NCBI GenBank assembly: GCA_023421955.1
Contig: JAEZSE010000031.1
Location: 1 to 64,000 of the forward strand
Origin: Bacillota bacterium
GTDB lineage: Bacteria > Bacillota > Clostridia > Christensenellales > UMGS416
Length of the DNA: 64,000 nucleotides
Reading direction: 5' to 3'
Below, one piece after another: positions 1 to 8,891 of this stretch. Within the stretch, counting starts at the first letter, position 1. Every line of letters starts with the position of its first letter. The position numbers and the translations under genes are program-made. Under the pieces are notes generated by a model. The model saw only the letters and a list, made by a program, of their open reading frames with translations. It searched no databases and was not told the origin of the DNA.

Positions 1-1
1 A

Positions 2-940
2 CCCACAGCCGAGCCCACAGCTGAACCAACAAAAAGGCCGACGCCAGCCCCCACAGCAACTCCAGCTCCATTTATAGCAGACAAGGTGGATAAAGCAGGA
101 GAAAAGGGCATCCAATTTGACATCTATAAAAGCAAAGTGCTTGCAGATCTCACAGGCGACAAAAAGCTGGACAGGATCGTGTTTGAAGCTGGGAACACCA
201 ACTCCCACCTGACCATCAACGGTTACAGTTATACGATCAAAAAGGGTGGGCTCACACAGCTGATCGCCATCACCAACATCGACAAGAAGGACAAATACCT
301 TGAGATCGTGTTGACAGAGAAGTATGACAGCGGCTTGGCAGACAGTGAAAAAGCATTCTCCTATCTTTATTGGTGGGATGGAAAGTCATTGTTTGAGATG
401 GGTAGCCTTATGGATGTGAAGTTTGACGGTAAGTGGCGCAATTCCTTCCACGCATCCGCCCACTTCAATGGTGCCGGACAGGTGACATGCCTGGCCCGCA
501 CAGAGGAATTCACCGATATCTGGTATATGGCGCGCTTCAAGCCGCAATCCTCAAAGCGCGTGCTGACGGAAGCTGCTTATGTGGCCAAGCTTGTAAACCA
601 ACATGGTAAGCTGAAGGTGCTCACCAGCTGCCTGCTGCTCAAAAACATTACCACCAAGTATTTCAAGACCGATGGCATCGGGATGTATGACCCGGCCTCC
701 TGGCCACACTCCAACGGACGCTTGCCCACCGATCCTGATACCGCCGACTACACCGTGATCGCACAGCCCGGCGAATATCTGACGATCGTGGGAGTTTATG
801 GAAAGAACTGGTTCAAGTTGAAAACATCTGATGGGAAGCAGGGCTGGATCAAGGTGATCGATGGCAAAATGCAGGGATACTGGCAGGTTATGTCCTGGAC
901 CGTGAACGACATCTTTGAGGGCATCATGGTTGCCGGTTAA
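2..940 (+). CDS. Secreted/lipoprotein-like protein with C-terminal SH3-like domain (5' partial)
   Basis: The reading frame is open to the left edge, so the N-terminus lies outside the window; the GTG at 86 is probably internal. The first 28 codons give a Pro/Thr/Ala-rich linker (repeats such as TAEPTAEP and TPAPTATPAP), the type that joins a signal peptide or lipobox to an extracellular domain in Gram-positive proteins. A middle domain of about 200 residues is not recognised. The last 50 residues (TVIAQPGEYLTIVGVYGKNW, then WIKV) look like a bacterial SH3-like fold that often binds cell wall. Location outside the membrane is inference from the linker. Function unknown. Confidence 0.75.
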   Translation, partial: PTAEPTAEPTKRPTPAPTATPAPFIADKVDKAGEKGIQFDIYKSKVLADLTGDKKLDRIVFEAGNTNSHLTINGYSYTIKKGGLTQLIAITNIDKKDKYLEIVLTEKYDSGLADSEKAFSYLYWWDGKSLFEMGSLMDVKFDGKWRNSFHASAHFNGAGQVTCLARTEEFTDIWYMARFKPQSSKRVLTEAAYVAKLVNQHGKLKVLTSCLLLKNITTKYFKTDGIGMYDPASWPHSNGRLPTDPDTADYTVIAQPGEYLTIVGVYGKNWFKLKTSDGKQGWIKVIDGKMQGYWQVMSWTVNDIFEGIMVAG

Positions 941-956
941 CTAAAAGCACAATTCT

Positions 957-1006
957 GACCGGGCTTTCGGCATGCAAACTACTGCCGGATAGCCCGGTCT
1001 TTTCAG
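957..1006 (+). terminator. Rho-independent terminator
   Basis: A 9-bp stem, GACCGGGCT pairing with AGCCCGGTC, is followed by TTTTC, directly after the stop codon of the preceding gene. The loop is long (about 25 nt) and contains a smaller internal stem. Confidence 0.75.
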
Positions 1007-1065
1007 TTTGGTTCAGAGGAGGGTACACAAACTGGCGCACTGGGCTGTCAATGCAAAGGCTTCTC

Positions 1066-1713
1066 CTATTCCTCAAACAACCCGCGGCAAACCACATCCA
1101 AATAGAGCCGCATCGTATCCAAAATGAGCTCTGGCTTGGTGAGGACTTCAGAGCCCTTCACTTTATATAATGCAGCAAATCGGTTGTTCAGCGCATCCAG
1201 AGACATTGTGACGCATTCAAGTGCCTGACTCTCGGTGATTCCCTCACGAAGCTTGGCAGCGTGTATTGACCGATGGGCCAGCTCAGCGCGCTGTGCGGTG
1301 AGCGTGGCAGCCAATCGAGCATAGATTAAACGAATATCAGCCATGACTTCAGGGGTCTGTTCGCGGGCAGCCTTTTCCATGAATTCAAGATGCAGAGAGT
1401 ATCGCCCCATGTATTCAGCTTTTGATCGGAACAGCGCAGCCATGTTGTCATATAGTGACGGACCATTGATCTCTGCCGTTTGTTGCTCCGATAAAGCAGC
1501 GAACCGCTCCACCATATCTTTAAGAAGAGTCAGATAGAGTTGCTTTTTACTGCCATAATAATGGAATAGAATGCCCTTGGAAATGCCAGCTCGCTGGGTG
1601 ATTGTGTTGGTAGAGGCCCCCTCATAACCACAACGGGCAAACTCTTCGGCGGCGATCCGGAGAATCACCGCCCGTTTGTCTTCCAAGAGCATGCTTTGAG
1701 CGTCAGGCTTCAT
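1066..1713 (-). CDS. TetR/AcrR family transcriptional regulator
   Basis: A 215-residue one-domain repressor. The N-terminal helix-turn-helix is clear at residues 17-58 (AAEEFARCGYEGASTNTITQ, then AGISKGILFHYYGSKKQLY), the classical TetR signature; the rest is the variable ligand-binding and dimerisation domain. The ATG overlaps the TAA of the permease (TAATG), which fixes the start and implies translational coupling. It is the last gene of ATPase-permease-regulator, so it most likely autoregulates an export operon through the two TTGACCATGTGGTCAA sites in the promoter. The inducer cannot be read from sequence. Confidence 0.9.
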   Translation of the reverse strand: MKPDAQSMLLEDKRAVILRIAAEEFARCGYEGASTNTITQRAGISKGILFHYYGSKKQLYLTLLKDMVERFAALSEQQTAEINGPSLYDNMAALFRSKAEYMGRYSLHLEFMEKAAREQTPEVMADIRLIYARLAATLTAQRAELAHRSIHAAKLREGITESQALECVTMSLDALNNRFAALYKVKGSEVLTKPELILDTMRLYLDVVCRGLFEE

Positions 1714-2456
1714 TATACTGGCAGATCCTTTCGGTGATAGGCAGCCACACCAAGCGCAGCCAACGCCAGAATCATAGCAGATACCGCCAGCGCGTGCAAC
1801 GGCTCCAGCGCTCCCCCAGCCAACACTTCCTTGATATCGGTATAGTAAAACGGTGTGAGATATTTCAGTTGCTCCAAGGCATCGTTCATGCCGTAAAGCA
1901 TCGAAAGCACATAACCGGCCAGCACAACGCCCAGTGGCAACGCCAACGCTGCCTTTGCCTTGATGCGCAGCACAGCTAAAACAAAACCGATCACAGCAAA
2001 ACACAAATGCAGCAGCAATTGGGCAATGGCAACCCACCAAACCATGCTGTCACCGCCGCATGCCAGCAACACAACCGCCACAATGAGGTTCAACGCCAAC
2101 AGGTTAGCCGCCACAGCAATCAGCCGCTGCACCGCCAAAGACACCCTGGAAATGGGCCGGGCCAGCAATGATTCATCTCGCACGATGGCCCCACTGCCAA
2201 GGATGGCGGCATAAATCGCACCAAACAGCGTGACCATCACGGAGGCTTTACCCGCGTAATAGCCCAGCGGCGTGCTCATATTGACCTTGTCCATCCCCAT
2301 TGCCTTGACGAACGCCTCCGGATAATTGGCCGTGCCCATGGCCTCTGCGCTATTCCGATACTGGCTCACCATCACGAACACAAGCCCTGCGATCGTAAGC
2401 GACCAGATGAGCAGGCCAATCAGATTCCTGAGAAACTCACGTTTGAACACAATCAT
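1713..2456 (-). CDS. ABC-2 type transporter permease
   Basis: A 247-residue membrane protein with about six hydrophobic segments, starting FKREFLRNLIGLLIWSLTIA, typical of ABC-2 permeases. The ATG at 2456 is preferred to the GTG at 2465 because AGGAGG sits nine bases upstream of the ATG but abuts the GTG. Only one base separates it from the stop of the ATPase gene. It should form the membrane channel for that ATPase. Substrate unknown; TetR-controlled systems of this kind commonly export toxic compounds or antibiotics, which is inference. Confidence 0.88.
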   Translation of the reverse strand: MIVFKREFLRNLIGLLIWSLTIAGLVFVMVSQYRNSAEAMGTANYPEAFVKAMGMDKVNMSTPLGYYAGKASVMVTLFGAIYAAILGSGAIVRDESLLARPISRVSLAVQRLIAVAANLLALNLIVAVVLLACGGDSMVWWVAIAQLLLHLCFAVIGFVLAVLRIKAKAALALPLGVVLAGYVLSMLYGMNDALEQLKYLTPFYYTDIKEVLAGGALEPLHALAVSAMILALAALGVAAYHRKDLPV

Positions 2457-2457
2457 A

Positions 2458-3291
2458 TCAGGCACCCTCCTTTTTATAAAACTTCAGGAACACATCCTCC
2501 AGGGGTAGCTCCTCAATAAGCAAATCGCTCAGATCTTCTTGTACAAGCTTGCCTGTGAGCTCGTTGATCTCTCCATCGAACACATATTCATTGGCTATCC
2601 CAGCCCTGTTGATTGCCGTAACGCGCTTCACGCGCTGACCGGTCAATTCACCCACAGGCTTTACAAACAGGATGCGGCCATCCCGGATTACGGCCACACG
2701 GTCGCAATGCCGCTGCACTTCAGAAAGCACATGGGAGCTCAGCAGCACGGTTGTCCCCCTCGCCCTTTCCTCCTCTATGATGCGAAAGAACTCATTTTGC
2801 ATCAGCGGATCCAGGCCCGAAGTGGGTTCATCAAGAATCAAGAGATCAGGCCGGTGCATCAGCGCCTGAATGATCGCAACCTTCTTTTTGTTGCCCAGAG
2901 AAAAGTCATCCACCTTCTTGTTGAGATCCAGGTTAAGCCGGTCAGCCAGCTCCTCAATACGCCCTTTCAGGTCTCCTTGATAAAATGATGCTGTATACTT
3001 CAACACGTCTCGTGCCTTCCTGTTGTCGGTGAAATAGACCTCCGCCGGGAGGTAACCGGTGCGGCGCTTAATCGCCACGGTGTTGATACGTGTGTCCATG
3101 CCAAAGATTGTGGCACTGCCGCTGTCTGGCCGGATGTATCCCAGCAGGCTGCGGATTGTCGTGCTCTTGCCGGCGCCATTGGGCCCGATAAAGCCAAACA
3201 GCTCACCCTTGCCCACCGCAAAGCTCACGTCGATGATACCCCGGCTCTTCCCATAACTTTTGCTGAGTGATTGGATTTCTATGATATTCAA
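2458..3291 (-). CDS. ABC transporter ATP-binding protein
   Basis: A 277-residue nucleotide-binding subunit. Walker A is GPNGAGKST near residues 36-44, the signature is a variant FSLGNKKK near residue 130, and Walker B is LLILDEPTSGLDP near 155, followed by the H-loop (LLSSHVL). A C-terminal extension of about 70 residues is usual for ATPases paired with ABC-2 permeases. The TTG at 3291 is chosen because AGGAGGT lies seven bases upstream; longer frames would run into the second operator. First gene of the TetR-regulated operon. Confidence 0.92.
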   Translation of the reverse strand: MNIIEIQSLSKSYGKSRGIIDVSFAVGKGELFGFIGPNGAGKSTTIRSLLGYIRPDSGSATIFGMDTRINTVAIKRRTGYLPAEVYFTDNRKARDVLKYTASFYQGDLKGRIEELADRLNLDLNKKVDDFSLGNKKKVAIIQALMHRPDLLILDEPTSGLDPLMQNEFFRIIEEERARGTTVLLSSHVLSEVQRHCDRVAVIRDGRILFVKPVGELTGQRVKRVTAINRAGIANEYVFDGEINELTGKLVQEDLSDLLIEELPLEDVFLKFYKKEGA

Positions 3292-3310
3292 TACTGCCAC
3301 CTCCTCATGT

Positions 3311-3362
3311 TTGACCATGTGGTCAACCTTATGATAGCACATATTGACCATGTGGTCAATAT
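3311..3362 (-). promoter_or_regulatory. SigmaA-type promoter with two TetR-type operators
   Basis: On the minus strand, -35 TTGACC (3354-3359) and -10 TATCAT (3331-3336) are 17 bp apart. The palindrome TTGACCATGTGGTCAA (plus strand) occurs twice, at 3311-3326 and 3344-3359. The upstream copy extends to a perfect 9-bp-arm palindrome at 3341-3362 and contains the -35 element; the downstream copy lies just after the expected start site. This is a textbook arrangement for repression by the TetR protein of the same operon. Confidence 0.85.
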
Positions 3363-3366
3363 GTGC

Positions 3367-3398
3367 TAAAAGAAAACGGCAGGGAAACCCCTGCCGTT
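3367..3398 (-). terminator. Terminator of the recD2-dehydrogenase operon
   Basis: On the minus strand a perfect 10-bp stem (AACGGCAGGG with CCCTGCCGTT, 4-nt loop) is followed by TTTTCTTTT. It lies 24 bp after the dehydrogenase stop codon. Confidence 0.88.
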
Positions 3399-3421
3399 GA
3401 AAAGCTCTTTTCGTATATCGT

Positions 3422-4378
3422 TCAGCCCACAGTATTAACTGGCATCCCTCCCAGGAAACTCTTCAGGTTGTTCACGGCAATGCCCATCAGGCGCACCCTG
3501 GCCTCATAGGTTGCCCAACCAAAATGCGGCGTGATGATGCAGTTCTTGGCAGAAAGCAAAGGGTTGTCTGCCTTCGGCGGCTCAGTGGAGAGCACGTCCA
3601 CACCAGCCCCGGCGATCCTGCCTGCGTTCAGCGCGTCGGCCAGATCCTGCTCGGCAATCACAGGCCCGCGGGAGGTATTGACCAGAAACGCGCTGCGCTT
3701 CATTTTATCAATGGTCTGCTTGTTGATAAGCCCAGCGGTTTCCGGTGTCAGCGGGCAGTGCAGGGTCACAAAGTCCGACTGCTCCAGCAGCTCATCCAGG
3801 CTCGCCCAACAGAAATTCCTGCGTCCCGACTGATCTGTCTGCCTCCGGCTGTAGCCCAACACGTTCATGCCGAACGCGGCTGCGATATCCGCCACCTGCG
3901 CGCCGATGCGCCCGAAACCGATGATGCCCAATGTCTTGCCGGCAAGCTCGATCAGGGGGTAATCCCAGAAGCTGAAATCGGGATTGGAAGCCCAACGTCC
4001 GGATCGAACGGCGTCACTGTGGGCCTGGGCGTGGTGGCAGTGCTCCAGAATAAACATAAACACCAACTGGGCAACCGAGGTGGTGCTGTAGTCGGGTATG
4101 TTTGTGACCACGATGCCTTGCGCCTTCGCAGCGCCCATGTCCACGATGTTGTAGCCGGTGGCCAGCACGCCGATATATTTCAGGTCGGGCAATTGCTTTA
4201 ATGTGTCAGCATTCAGGGGCGTTTTGTTGGTGAGCAGCGCGGTGGCTCCGGCGGAGCGGCTGAGGATGTCTCCCGGCGCGGTGCGGTCGTGGATCACCAC
4301 ATCGCCGAGCGCTTTAAGGCCCTCCCAACTCAGGTCGCCGGGGTTCATCGCGTAGCCGTCCAACACAACGATTTTCAT
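3422..4378 (-). CDS. D-2-hydroxyacid dehydrogenase (glycerate dehydrogenase/hydroxypyruvate reductase type)
   Basis: A 318-residue NAD(P)-dependent oxidoreductase of normal family length. The dinucleotide motif is GIIGFGRIGAQVAD near residues 150-163. The catalytic set is visible: Arg in VNTSRGPVI, Glu in DVLSTEPP and His in ITPHFGWAT. The family reduces 2-oxoacids such as hydroxypyruvate or glyoxylate in the cytosol; exact substrate is not readable. Last gene of the minus-strand operon with recD2, ComF-like and PHP genes, 26 bp after the PHP gene. Confidence 0.9.
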   Translation of the reverse strand: MKIVVLDGYAMNPGDLSWEGLKALGDVVIHDRTAPGDILSRSAGATALLTNKTPLNADTLKQLPDLKYIGVLATGYNIVDMGAAKAQGIVVTNIPDYSTTSVAQLVFMFILEHCHHAQAHSDAVRSGRWASNPDFSFWDYPLIELAGKTLGIIGFGRIGAQVADIAAAFGMNVLGYSRRQTDQSGRRNFCWASLDELLEQSDFVTLHCPLTPETAGLINKQTIDKMKRSAFLVNTSRGPVIAEQDLADALNAGRIAGAGVDVLSTEPPKADNPLLSAKNCIITPHFGWATYEARVRLMGIAVNNLKSFLGGMPVNTVG

Positions 4379-4404
4379 GTCTGTCCTCCAGATAGTGTTT
4401 TATA

Positions 4405-5079
4405 TCAAAGGGCCGGTGGTGCCATGAAAAGTGCCGGATTGTGATCCGACAGAATCGCTACCAGCTCTTTGTTATCTGATATAGCATCGGGCAGCCAGAT
4501 GCCGCCGCGGGCAAGATCCTCCAATTGATGGAAGTCGCTGCCGGCGATCCGCCGGAGCCCGTGGCGGGCCGCGTGCTCCTCCGCCAGCTCGTTGCGGCTA
4601 TTGTGCCGCCGGTTGCCGTTATAGACTTCCACGCCGTGCAGTAACTCCGCCGGTGCCCGTTCCATATTGTCCCGAAAAGGATGGGCCTGATACACCAGAA
4701 GGCCCTCCTCGCGGGCCATTTGGCAAACCTGCTCCAGCGTCCACATACAAAGCTCAGGATTCTGAAAAAGGAACTCTTCGCACAGGCCATATAGCAGGAG
4801 TTCCCCGCTGAAGCCGGGCAGCGCCAGCTCCATGCCCAGCAGCACAGTGATCCCGGTATCCTCGCCTGCTTGTTTCATTGCGCGGTAACCGGAGAGCCAG
4901 CGGTCAATTTGCGTGGCCCTGTCAACGCCCAACTCCGCGAGCGTCCAGTAGTTGTAATGATCAGTGCAGACGATCAGACCATATCCGGATGATTTGTAAA
5001 GTGCGGGGATCTCTGCGGCGAGGACGCGCCCGCAAAGGCTCACCTCCGCCGTGTGGCAATGGGTTTCTGCAAGCAGCAT
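4405..5079 (-). CDS. PHP-domain metal-dependent phosphoesterase
   Basis: A 224-residue single PHP domain. Metal ligands are visible in order: HCH at residues 7-9, TDH near 39-41, the AHPFR motif near 157 and GSDFH near 201. Related small PHP proteins hydrolyse phosphoesters or nucleotides, but none of the substrate-specific features identify which. Cytosolic, no signal peptide. It sits between the ComF-like and dehydrogenase genes in one operon. Confidence 0.85.
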   Translation of the reverse strand: MLLAETHCHTAEVSLCGRVLAAEIPALYKSSGYGLIVCTDHYNYWTLAELGVDRATQIDRWLSGYRAMKQAGEDTGITVLLGMELALPGFSGELLLYGLCEEFLFQNPELCMWTLEQVCQMAREEGLLVYQAHPFRDNMERAPAELLHGVEVYNGNRRHNSRNELAEEHAARHGLRRIAGSDFHQLEDLARGGIWLPDAISDNKELVAILSDHNPALFMAPPAL

Positions 5080-5106
5080 ATCAAATCTCCAAATCTAGTT
5101 CAAACT

Positions 5107-5838
5107 TCATTCCGGCACGGCGGCGGCAACCACGGTATAAACCTTCACAGCGCCCATCCTACGCAGGAGCGCTACACACACCCGCAGCGTAGAGCCGGTG
5201 GTGAGGATGTCGTCCACCAGCAAAACCACCTTGCCCGATACAGCATCTCGGCCGGGCTGGTAGCTGCTCTCGGCGCTTTTCTGGCGCTGCCGGAGGCCGC
5301 CTTTGGTGCGAGAGATGATCCTCGTATGCACCGGCCTGGAAAGCGCGTGGCGGAGCAGCGGCTTGCCCAGCGATTGGGCAACCCACTCGGCCAGCAGCTC
5401 CGACTGGTTGTAACCCCGATTGAACCGGCGCATCCAGTGCATCGGCACCGGCACCACGCAATCGATGAGGCCGGCTGCTCCGCCCGCTTTCACGGCTTCG
5501 GCCATGCCATGGCAAAAAATCTCCCGCGAGCCGGTGCGGTCCTTGAATTTCATCGCAACCAAAAGGCCCCTTACCAGATCCTTATAGTCATGGGCCGCAA
5601 AGCCACCGTCAGAGACCGCCCCGTTGGCGCGGCAGGAGCGGCAATGCCTCTCCTCCCCCGTACAGGTGCGGCCACAACCGGGGCAGACAGGCCCGAAGGG
5701 CGGCGGCATCAGCTTGGCGCAAGCGGGGCACAACACGCCGGGCTGGTCCAGCTCCACACCGCAGATGCCGCAGGCGATCGCCCGCGGATAAACCAGATCG
5801 AGCGCGGCATCAAGCACAAGCTTAACCGGGTTTGACAT
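5107..5838 (-). CDS. ComF family phosphoribosyltransferase-like protein
   Basis: 243 residues. The N-terminus holds four-cysteine zinc clusters (CGIC with CPAC, then CPGC with CRSC), and the C-terminus a type I phosphoribosyltransferase fold with the PRPP loop LLVDDILTTGSTL. In naturally competent Firmicutes ComFC acts in DNA uptake, but the family also occurs widely without proven competence. The ATG at 5838 is preferred (GGAGG seven bases upstream) to the ATG at 5859. It overlaps the recD2 end by 17 bp, so the two genes are probably coupled. Confidence 0.88.
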   Translation of the reverse strand: MSNPVKLVLDAALDLVYPRAIACGICGVELDQPGVLCPACAKLMPPPFGPVCPGCGRTCTGEERHCRSCRANGAVSDGGFAAHDYKDLVRGLLVAMKFKDRTGSREIFCHGMAEAVKAGGAAGLIDCVVPVPMHWMRRFNRGYNQSELLAEWVAQSLGKPLLRHALSRPVHTRIISRTKGGLRQRQKSAESSYQPGRDAVSGKVVLLVDDILTTGSTLRVCVALLRRMGAVKVYTVVAAAVPE

Positions 5839-8050
5839 CGGCCAACCTCCGGAATGCATGTGGCAGACCTGAGTAGCGCTGGCGGATACGGTTGTTGCTG
5901 ACCATGCCAGCCACGCAATCCTCCCGCCCAGTGATCACGACCAGCTTCTTGGCCCTTGTGATGGCGGTGTAAAGCAGGTTGCGGGTGAGCAGCATTGGCG
6001 GGCCTCCCACTAGCGGCAACACCACCACCGGGAACTCGCTGCCCTGGCTTTTGTGGATCGACACTGCATAAGCCAACTGCAACTCTTCCATCTGTGAAAA
6101 CTCATAATTTGATTCCCTGCCGTCGTCAAACAGCACCGTGAGCATCCGACCATCATGGTCCAGATCGCTGATGATGCCCATGTCGCCGTTGAACACGCCG
6201 TCTCCGGTCTCGTCAGCTCCAGACTCCGAAGATTTTCGCCAGCTCATATTGTAGTTGTTCTTCACCTGCATCACCTTATCGCCCATGCGGAAGACCGTGT
6301 CGCCGTGCTTGAACTCCCGCTTCATCGGGTGTGGCGGGTTGAATGCTTGCTGCAGCCGCTGGTTCAGTGCCACCACGCCCAACTCGCCTTTCCGGGTGGG
6401 CGTGAGCACCTGGATGTCTTTTAAGGGATCCCAGTTGCCGTAACGCGGCAGGCGGTAGGACACCAGCTTCAACGTGGAATCCAGCGCCTCCTCGGCAGTG
6501 CGCTTGCGCTCAAAGAAAAAGTCAGAATCCACCCGGCCCAGCTCGGGCATCTGCCCTTCATTGACACGGTGGGCGTTGGTGATGATCAGGCTGGACTCCG
6601 CCTGGCGAAAAATCCTCTTTAAAAAGACCACCCTGGCCATGCCGCAGCCAATAACATCCTTGAGCACATTGCCGGGGCCCACGCTGGGCAGCTGGTCGGC
6701 ATCGCCCACCATCACCAGGCGGCTGCCGGGCCGGATGGCCTTCAAAAACTTTTGCATCAGCAGGATATCCACCATCGAGCATTCGTCCACAATCACAGCG
6801 TCCGCATCGATGGGGTTGCTTTCATCGCGCTTGAAGTAGCCCTCACCGCCCTCACCGGCAGCGTATTCCAGCAGGCGGTGCAGCGTTTTGGCTTCATGGC
6901 CGGTGGCCTCAGTCATGCGCTTAGCTGCCCGGCCCGTTGGTGCGGCAAGCGCCACCTTGAGCCCTGCGCCTTCCAGCACACCGATGACGCAGTTGATGCA
7001 GGTGGTCTTACCAGTGCCGGGGCCGCCGGTAATCACTGAAACGCCGCCGGAAAGCGCAGCTATCACGGCCTCACGTTGCTCTGGGGCCAGCGGGATGCCC
7101 TTTTGCTGCGCCTCGGCATCCACCACCTCGCCGAGATCCTCCCAAAAAAGCTCCTCCTGACCAGCGGTGAGCTCAAGGATACGCTTGGCGACCTCGCGCT
7201 CGGCCAGCCGGAAGCTGGGAAGCCAAACCAGCACCTGGCCATCCACCGTTTCCATCACCACGCGGCCATCCACAGCCAGGCGGGCCAGTGCTTCCTCCAG
7301 CCGGTTTTCATCGTTGGCATTCAGAAGCCGCTGTGCCCACTGGTACAACTGGTTTTGCGGCAGGCAGGTATGTCCCTCACCGGAGGAGGCCTCCCGCAGC
7401 ACATGGATGAGCCCGGCCTTCATGCGCGAAAGCGACTGCTCGTCGATGCCCATGCTCCGGGCAATGCGGTCAGCAGTCTTAAAGCCCACGCCGTCCACAT
7501 CATCCACCAGTTGGTAGGGGTTATCTTTCACGCTGCGCTCAGTGGCAGCGCCATATTGGCGATAAATCTTTGTGGCCGTGCCGGTTGCGATGCCCAGAGA
7601 CTGTAAAAAGACCATCGCAGCCTGCATTTCGTAGTGCTCTGCAAAGCCCTGCGCGATGGCCGTGGCACGAGACGCACCGATGCCCTCTATCTCAGTGAGC
7701 CGCCCCGGCTGATAACGGATCACATTGAGGGTCTCCAGCCCGAAATGATCCACAATGCGCTGGGCTGTGACTGGCCCCACACCGGAAACCACACCGGAAG
7801 CCAGATAGCGGGAGATGCCCTCCAGCGTATCCGGTGCCTGGACGGAGACGGAGCTGATCTTGAACTGCGCGCCATACACAGCGTGGCTCGACCACTCCCC
7901 CTCCAGGATCACTTTTGTGCCCTCGGAAAGGTGCGGCACCACACCCACTGCCGTATGCAATTCACCTCCGGAAGACACCTCGGCCACGGTGTAGCCGTTG
8001 TCGTCGTTGCGGTAGACGATGCCTTCCACGATTGCCTCGAGCTTTTCCAT
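5822..8050 (-). CDS. recD2: ATP-dependent DNA helicase RecD2
   Basis: 742 residues, normal RecD2 length. An N-terminal OB-like region (EAIVEGIVYRNDDNGYTVAE) is followed by helix-hairpin-helix repeats (IEGIGASRATAIA; VDGVGFKTADRIA). Walker A is GGPGTGKTT near residue 343, Walker B is VIVDECSMVD, and late SF1 motifs include AYAVSIHKSQGSEFP. RecD2 is a 5'-3' helicase of bacteria lacking RecBCD and acts in DNA repair and replication-fork maintenance. First gene of the recD2-ComF-PHP-dehydrogenase operon. The start at 8050 has GGGAG about 13 bases upstream. Confidence 0.95.
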   Translation of the reverse strand: MEKLEAIVEGIVYRNDDNGYTVAEVSSGGELHTAVGVVPHLSEGTKVILEGEWSSHAVYGAQFKISSVSVQAPDTLEGISRYLASGVVSGVGPVTAQRIVDHFGLETLNVIRYQPGRLTEIEGIGASRATAIAQGFAEHYEMQAAMVFLQSLGIATGTATKIYRQYGAATERSVKDNPYQLVDDVDGVGFKTADRIARSMGIDEQSLSRMKAGLIHVLREASSGEGHTCLPQNQLYQWAQRLLNANDENRLEEALARLAVDGRVVMETVDGQVLVWLPSFRLAEREVAKRILELTAGQEELFWEDLGEVVDAEAQQKGIPLAPEQREAVIAALSGGVSVITGGPGTGKTTCINCVIGVLEGAGLKVALAAPTGRAAKRMTEATGHEAKTLHRLLEYAAGEGGEGYFKRDESNPIDADAVIVDECSMVDILLMQKFLKAIRPGSRLVMVGDADQLPSVGPGNVLKDVIGCGMARVVFLKRIFRQAESSLIITNAHRVNEGQMPELGRVDSDFFFERKRTAEEALDSTLKLVSYRLPRYGNWDPLKDIQVLTPTRKGELGVVALNQRLQQAFNPPHPMKREFKHGDTVFRMGDKVMQVKNNYNMSWRKSSESGADETGDGVFNGDMGIISDLDHDGRMLTVLFDDGRESNYEFSQMEELQLAYAVSIHKSQGSEFPVVVLPLVGGPPMLLTRNLLYTAITRAKKLVVITGREDCVAGMVSNNRIRQRYSGLPHAFRRLADVKPG

Positions 8051-8178
8051 ACGTTCGCGGATTCACTCCCTTATGGGCTCTATCATACCATCATTCGCCA
8101 ATTCGTTCCATAAAAACAAAGGAGAGGATTCGCCAACGCTTTCCGCAAACACGGCCTTGCATCGCAAGTCTCTGGGAA

Positions 8179-8207
8179 TTGCGGCAGCGGGATCGTTCTG
8201 TTATGAT
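8179..8207 (+). promoter_or_regulatory. SigmaA-type promoter of the pentapeptide-like gene
   Basis: TTGCGG, 17-bp spacer, TATGAT, located 25 bp before the ATG at 8232. Confidence 0.65.
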
Positions 8208-8231
8208 GAAGCAAAAAGGAAACGGGAAGCA

Positions 8232-8891
8232 ATGGCAAGCAAACTCCTCCCCCCAAACCTGTCAGAGAGTTTGACGGAAGTCACCGACATTGAGCAGTGC
8301 CTCTATAGCCTCGCTGCCCACCATGAGGACGCCGACCACCTGCATGTGACCGGCCAGACGCTACGCTGCGCAAGCCTGCCTGGCAAGCGGCTAGACTTTT
8401 GCGATTGCCTGTTTGAGAAATGCACCTTTGAATTACAAAAGGAGAAAGCATGCAGTTTTGTGGATGTGGTGTTCAAAAACTGTGACCTGTCAAACGCGGA
8501 CTTTCATAAAAGCACGTTCCTCAGGGTGACATTGCTTGATTGCAAGGCGATGGGCACCGGGTTCTCCGAGTCTGTGTGGAGCCATGTAGACGTGCGGCAG
8601 GGTCTTTTCAGGTTTTCCAATTTCTCAGCCTCAAAGCTCAGCAATGTGCGCTTTGACGGTGCGGACCTGCAAGGCAGCGCAATGGAGCAATGCAAACTGA
8701 AGGATGTGGCATTTGATCATTGCAGCCTGGAGGGCGCTGAGTTTTCCTTCACGTCTCTCAAGGGCATTGACCTGACCTCTTCTGTGATCCGCGGCATCAA
8801 AGCAAACCTGCTGGATCTGCGGGGTGCGGTGCTGGCAAGCCATCAGCTGGCCGATCTGGCTGGCCTGCTGGGCGTCATCGTGAAAGGTTAA
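8232..8891 (+). CDS. Pentapeptide-repeat-like protein
   Basis: 219 residues. From about residue 45 it shows five-residue periodicity with central Leu/Phe/Val and frequent Cys (LDFCDCLFEKCTFE; LSNADFHKSTFLRV; FDGADLQGSAMEQCKLKDVA; LEGAEFSFTSLKGIDL). These fold as a quadrilateral beta-helix in known members, some of which mimic DNA or act as scaffolds; no function can be assigned. ATG 8232 was chosen over the longer frame because GGGAAG lies before it and a promoter just upstream. The stop overlaps that of the GGDEF gene on the other strand by 4 bp. Confidence 0.8.
   Translation: MASKLLPPNLSESLTEVTDIEQCLYSLAAHHEDADHLHVTGQTLRCASLPGKRLDFCDCLFEKCTFELQKEKACSFVDVVFKNCDLSNADFHKSTFLRVTLLDCKAMGTGFSESVWSHVDVRQGLFRFSNFSASKLSNVRFDGADLQGSAMEQCKLKDVAFDHCSLEGAEFSFTSLKGIDLTSSVIRGIKANLLDLRGAVLASHQLADLAGLLGVIVKG

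Noticed and set aside
1734..2040. Longer minus-strand frame extending the TetR gene to 2040
   Set aside because: The extension lies within the permease gene in another frame; TAATG overlap at 1713 fixes the start.
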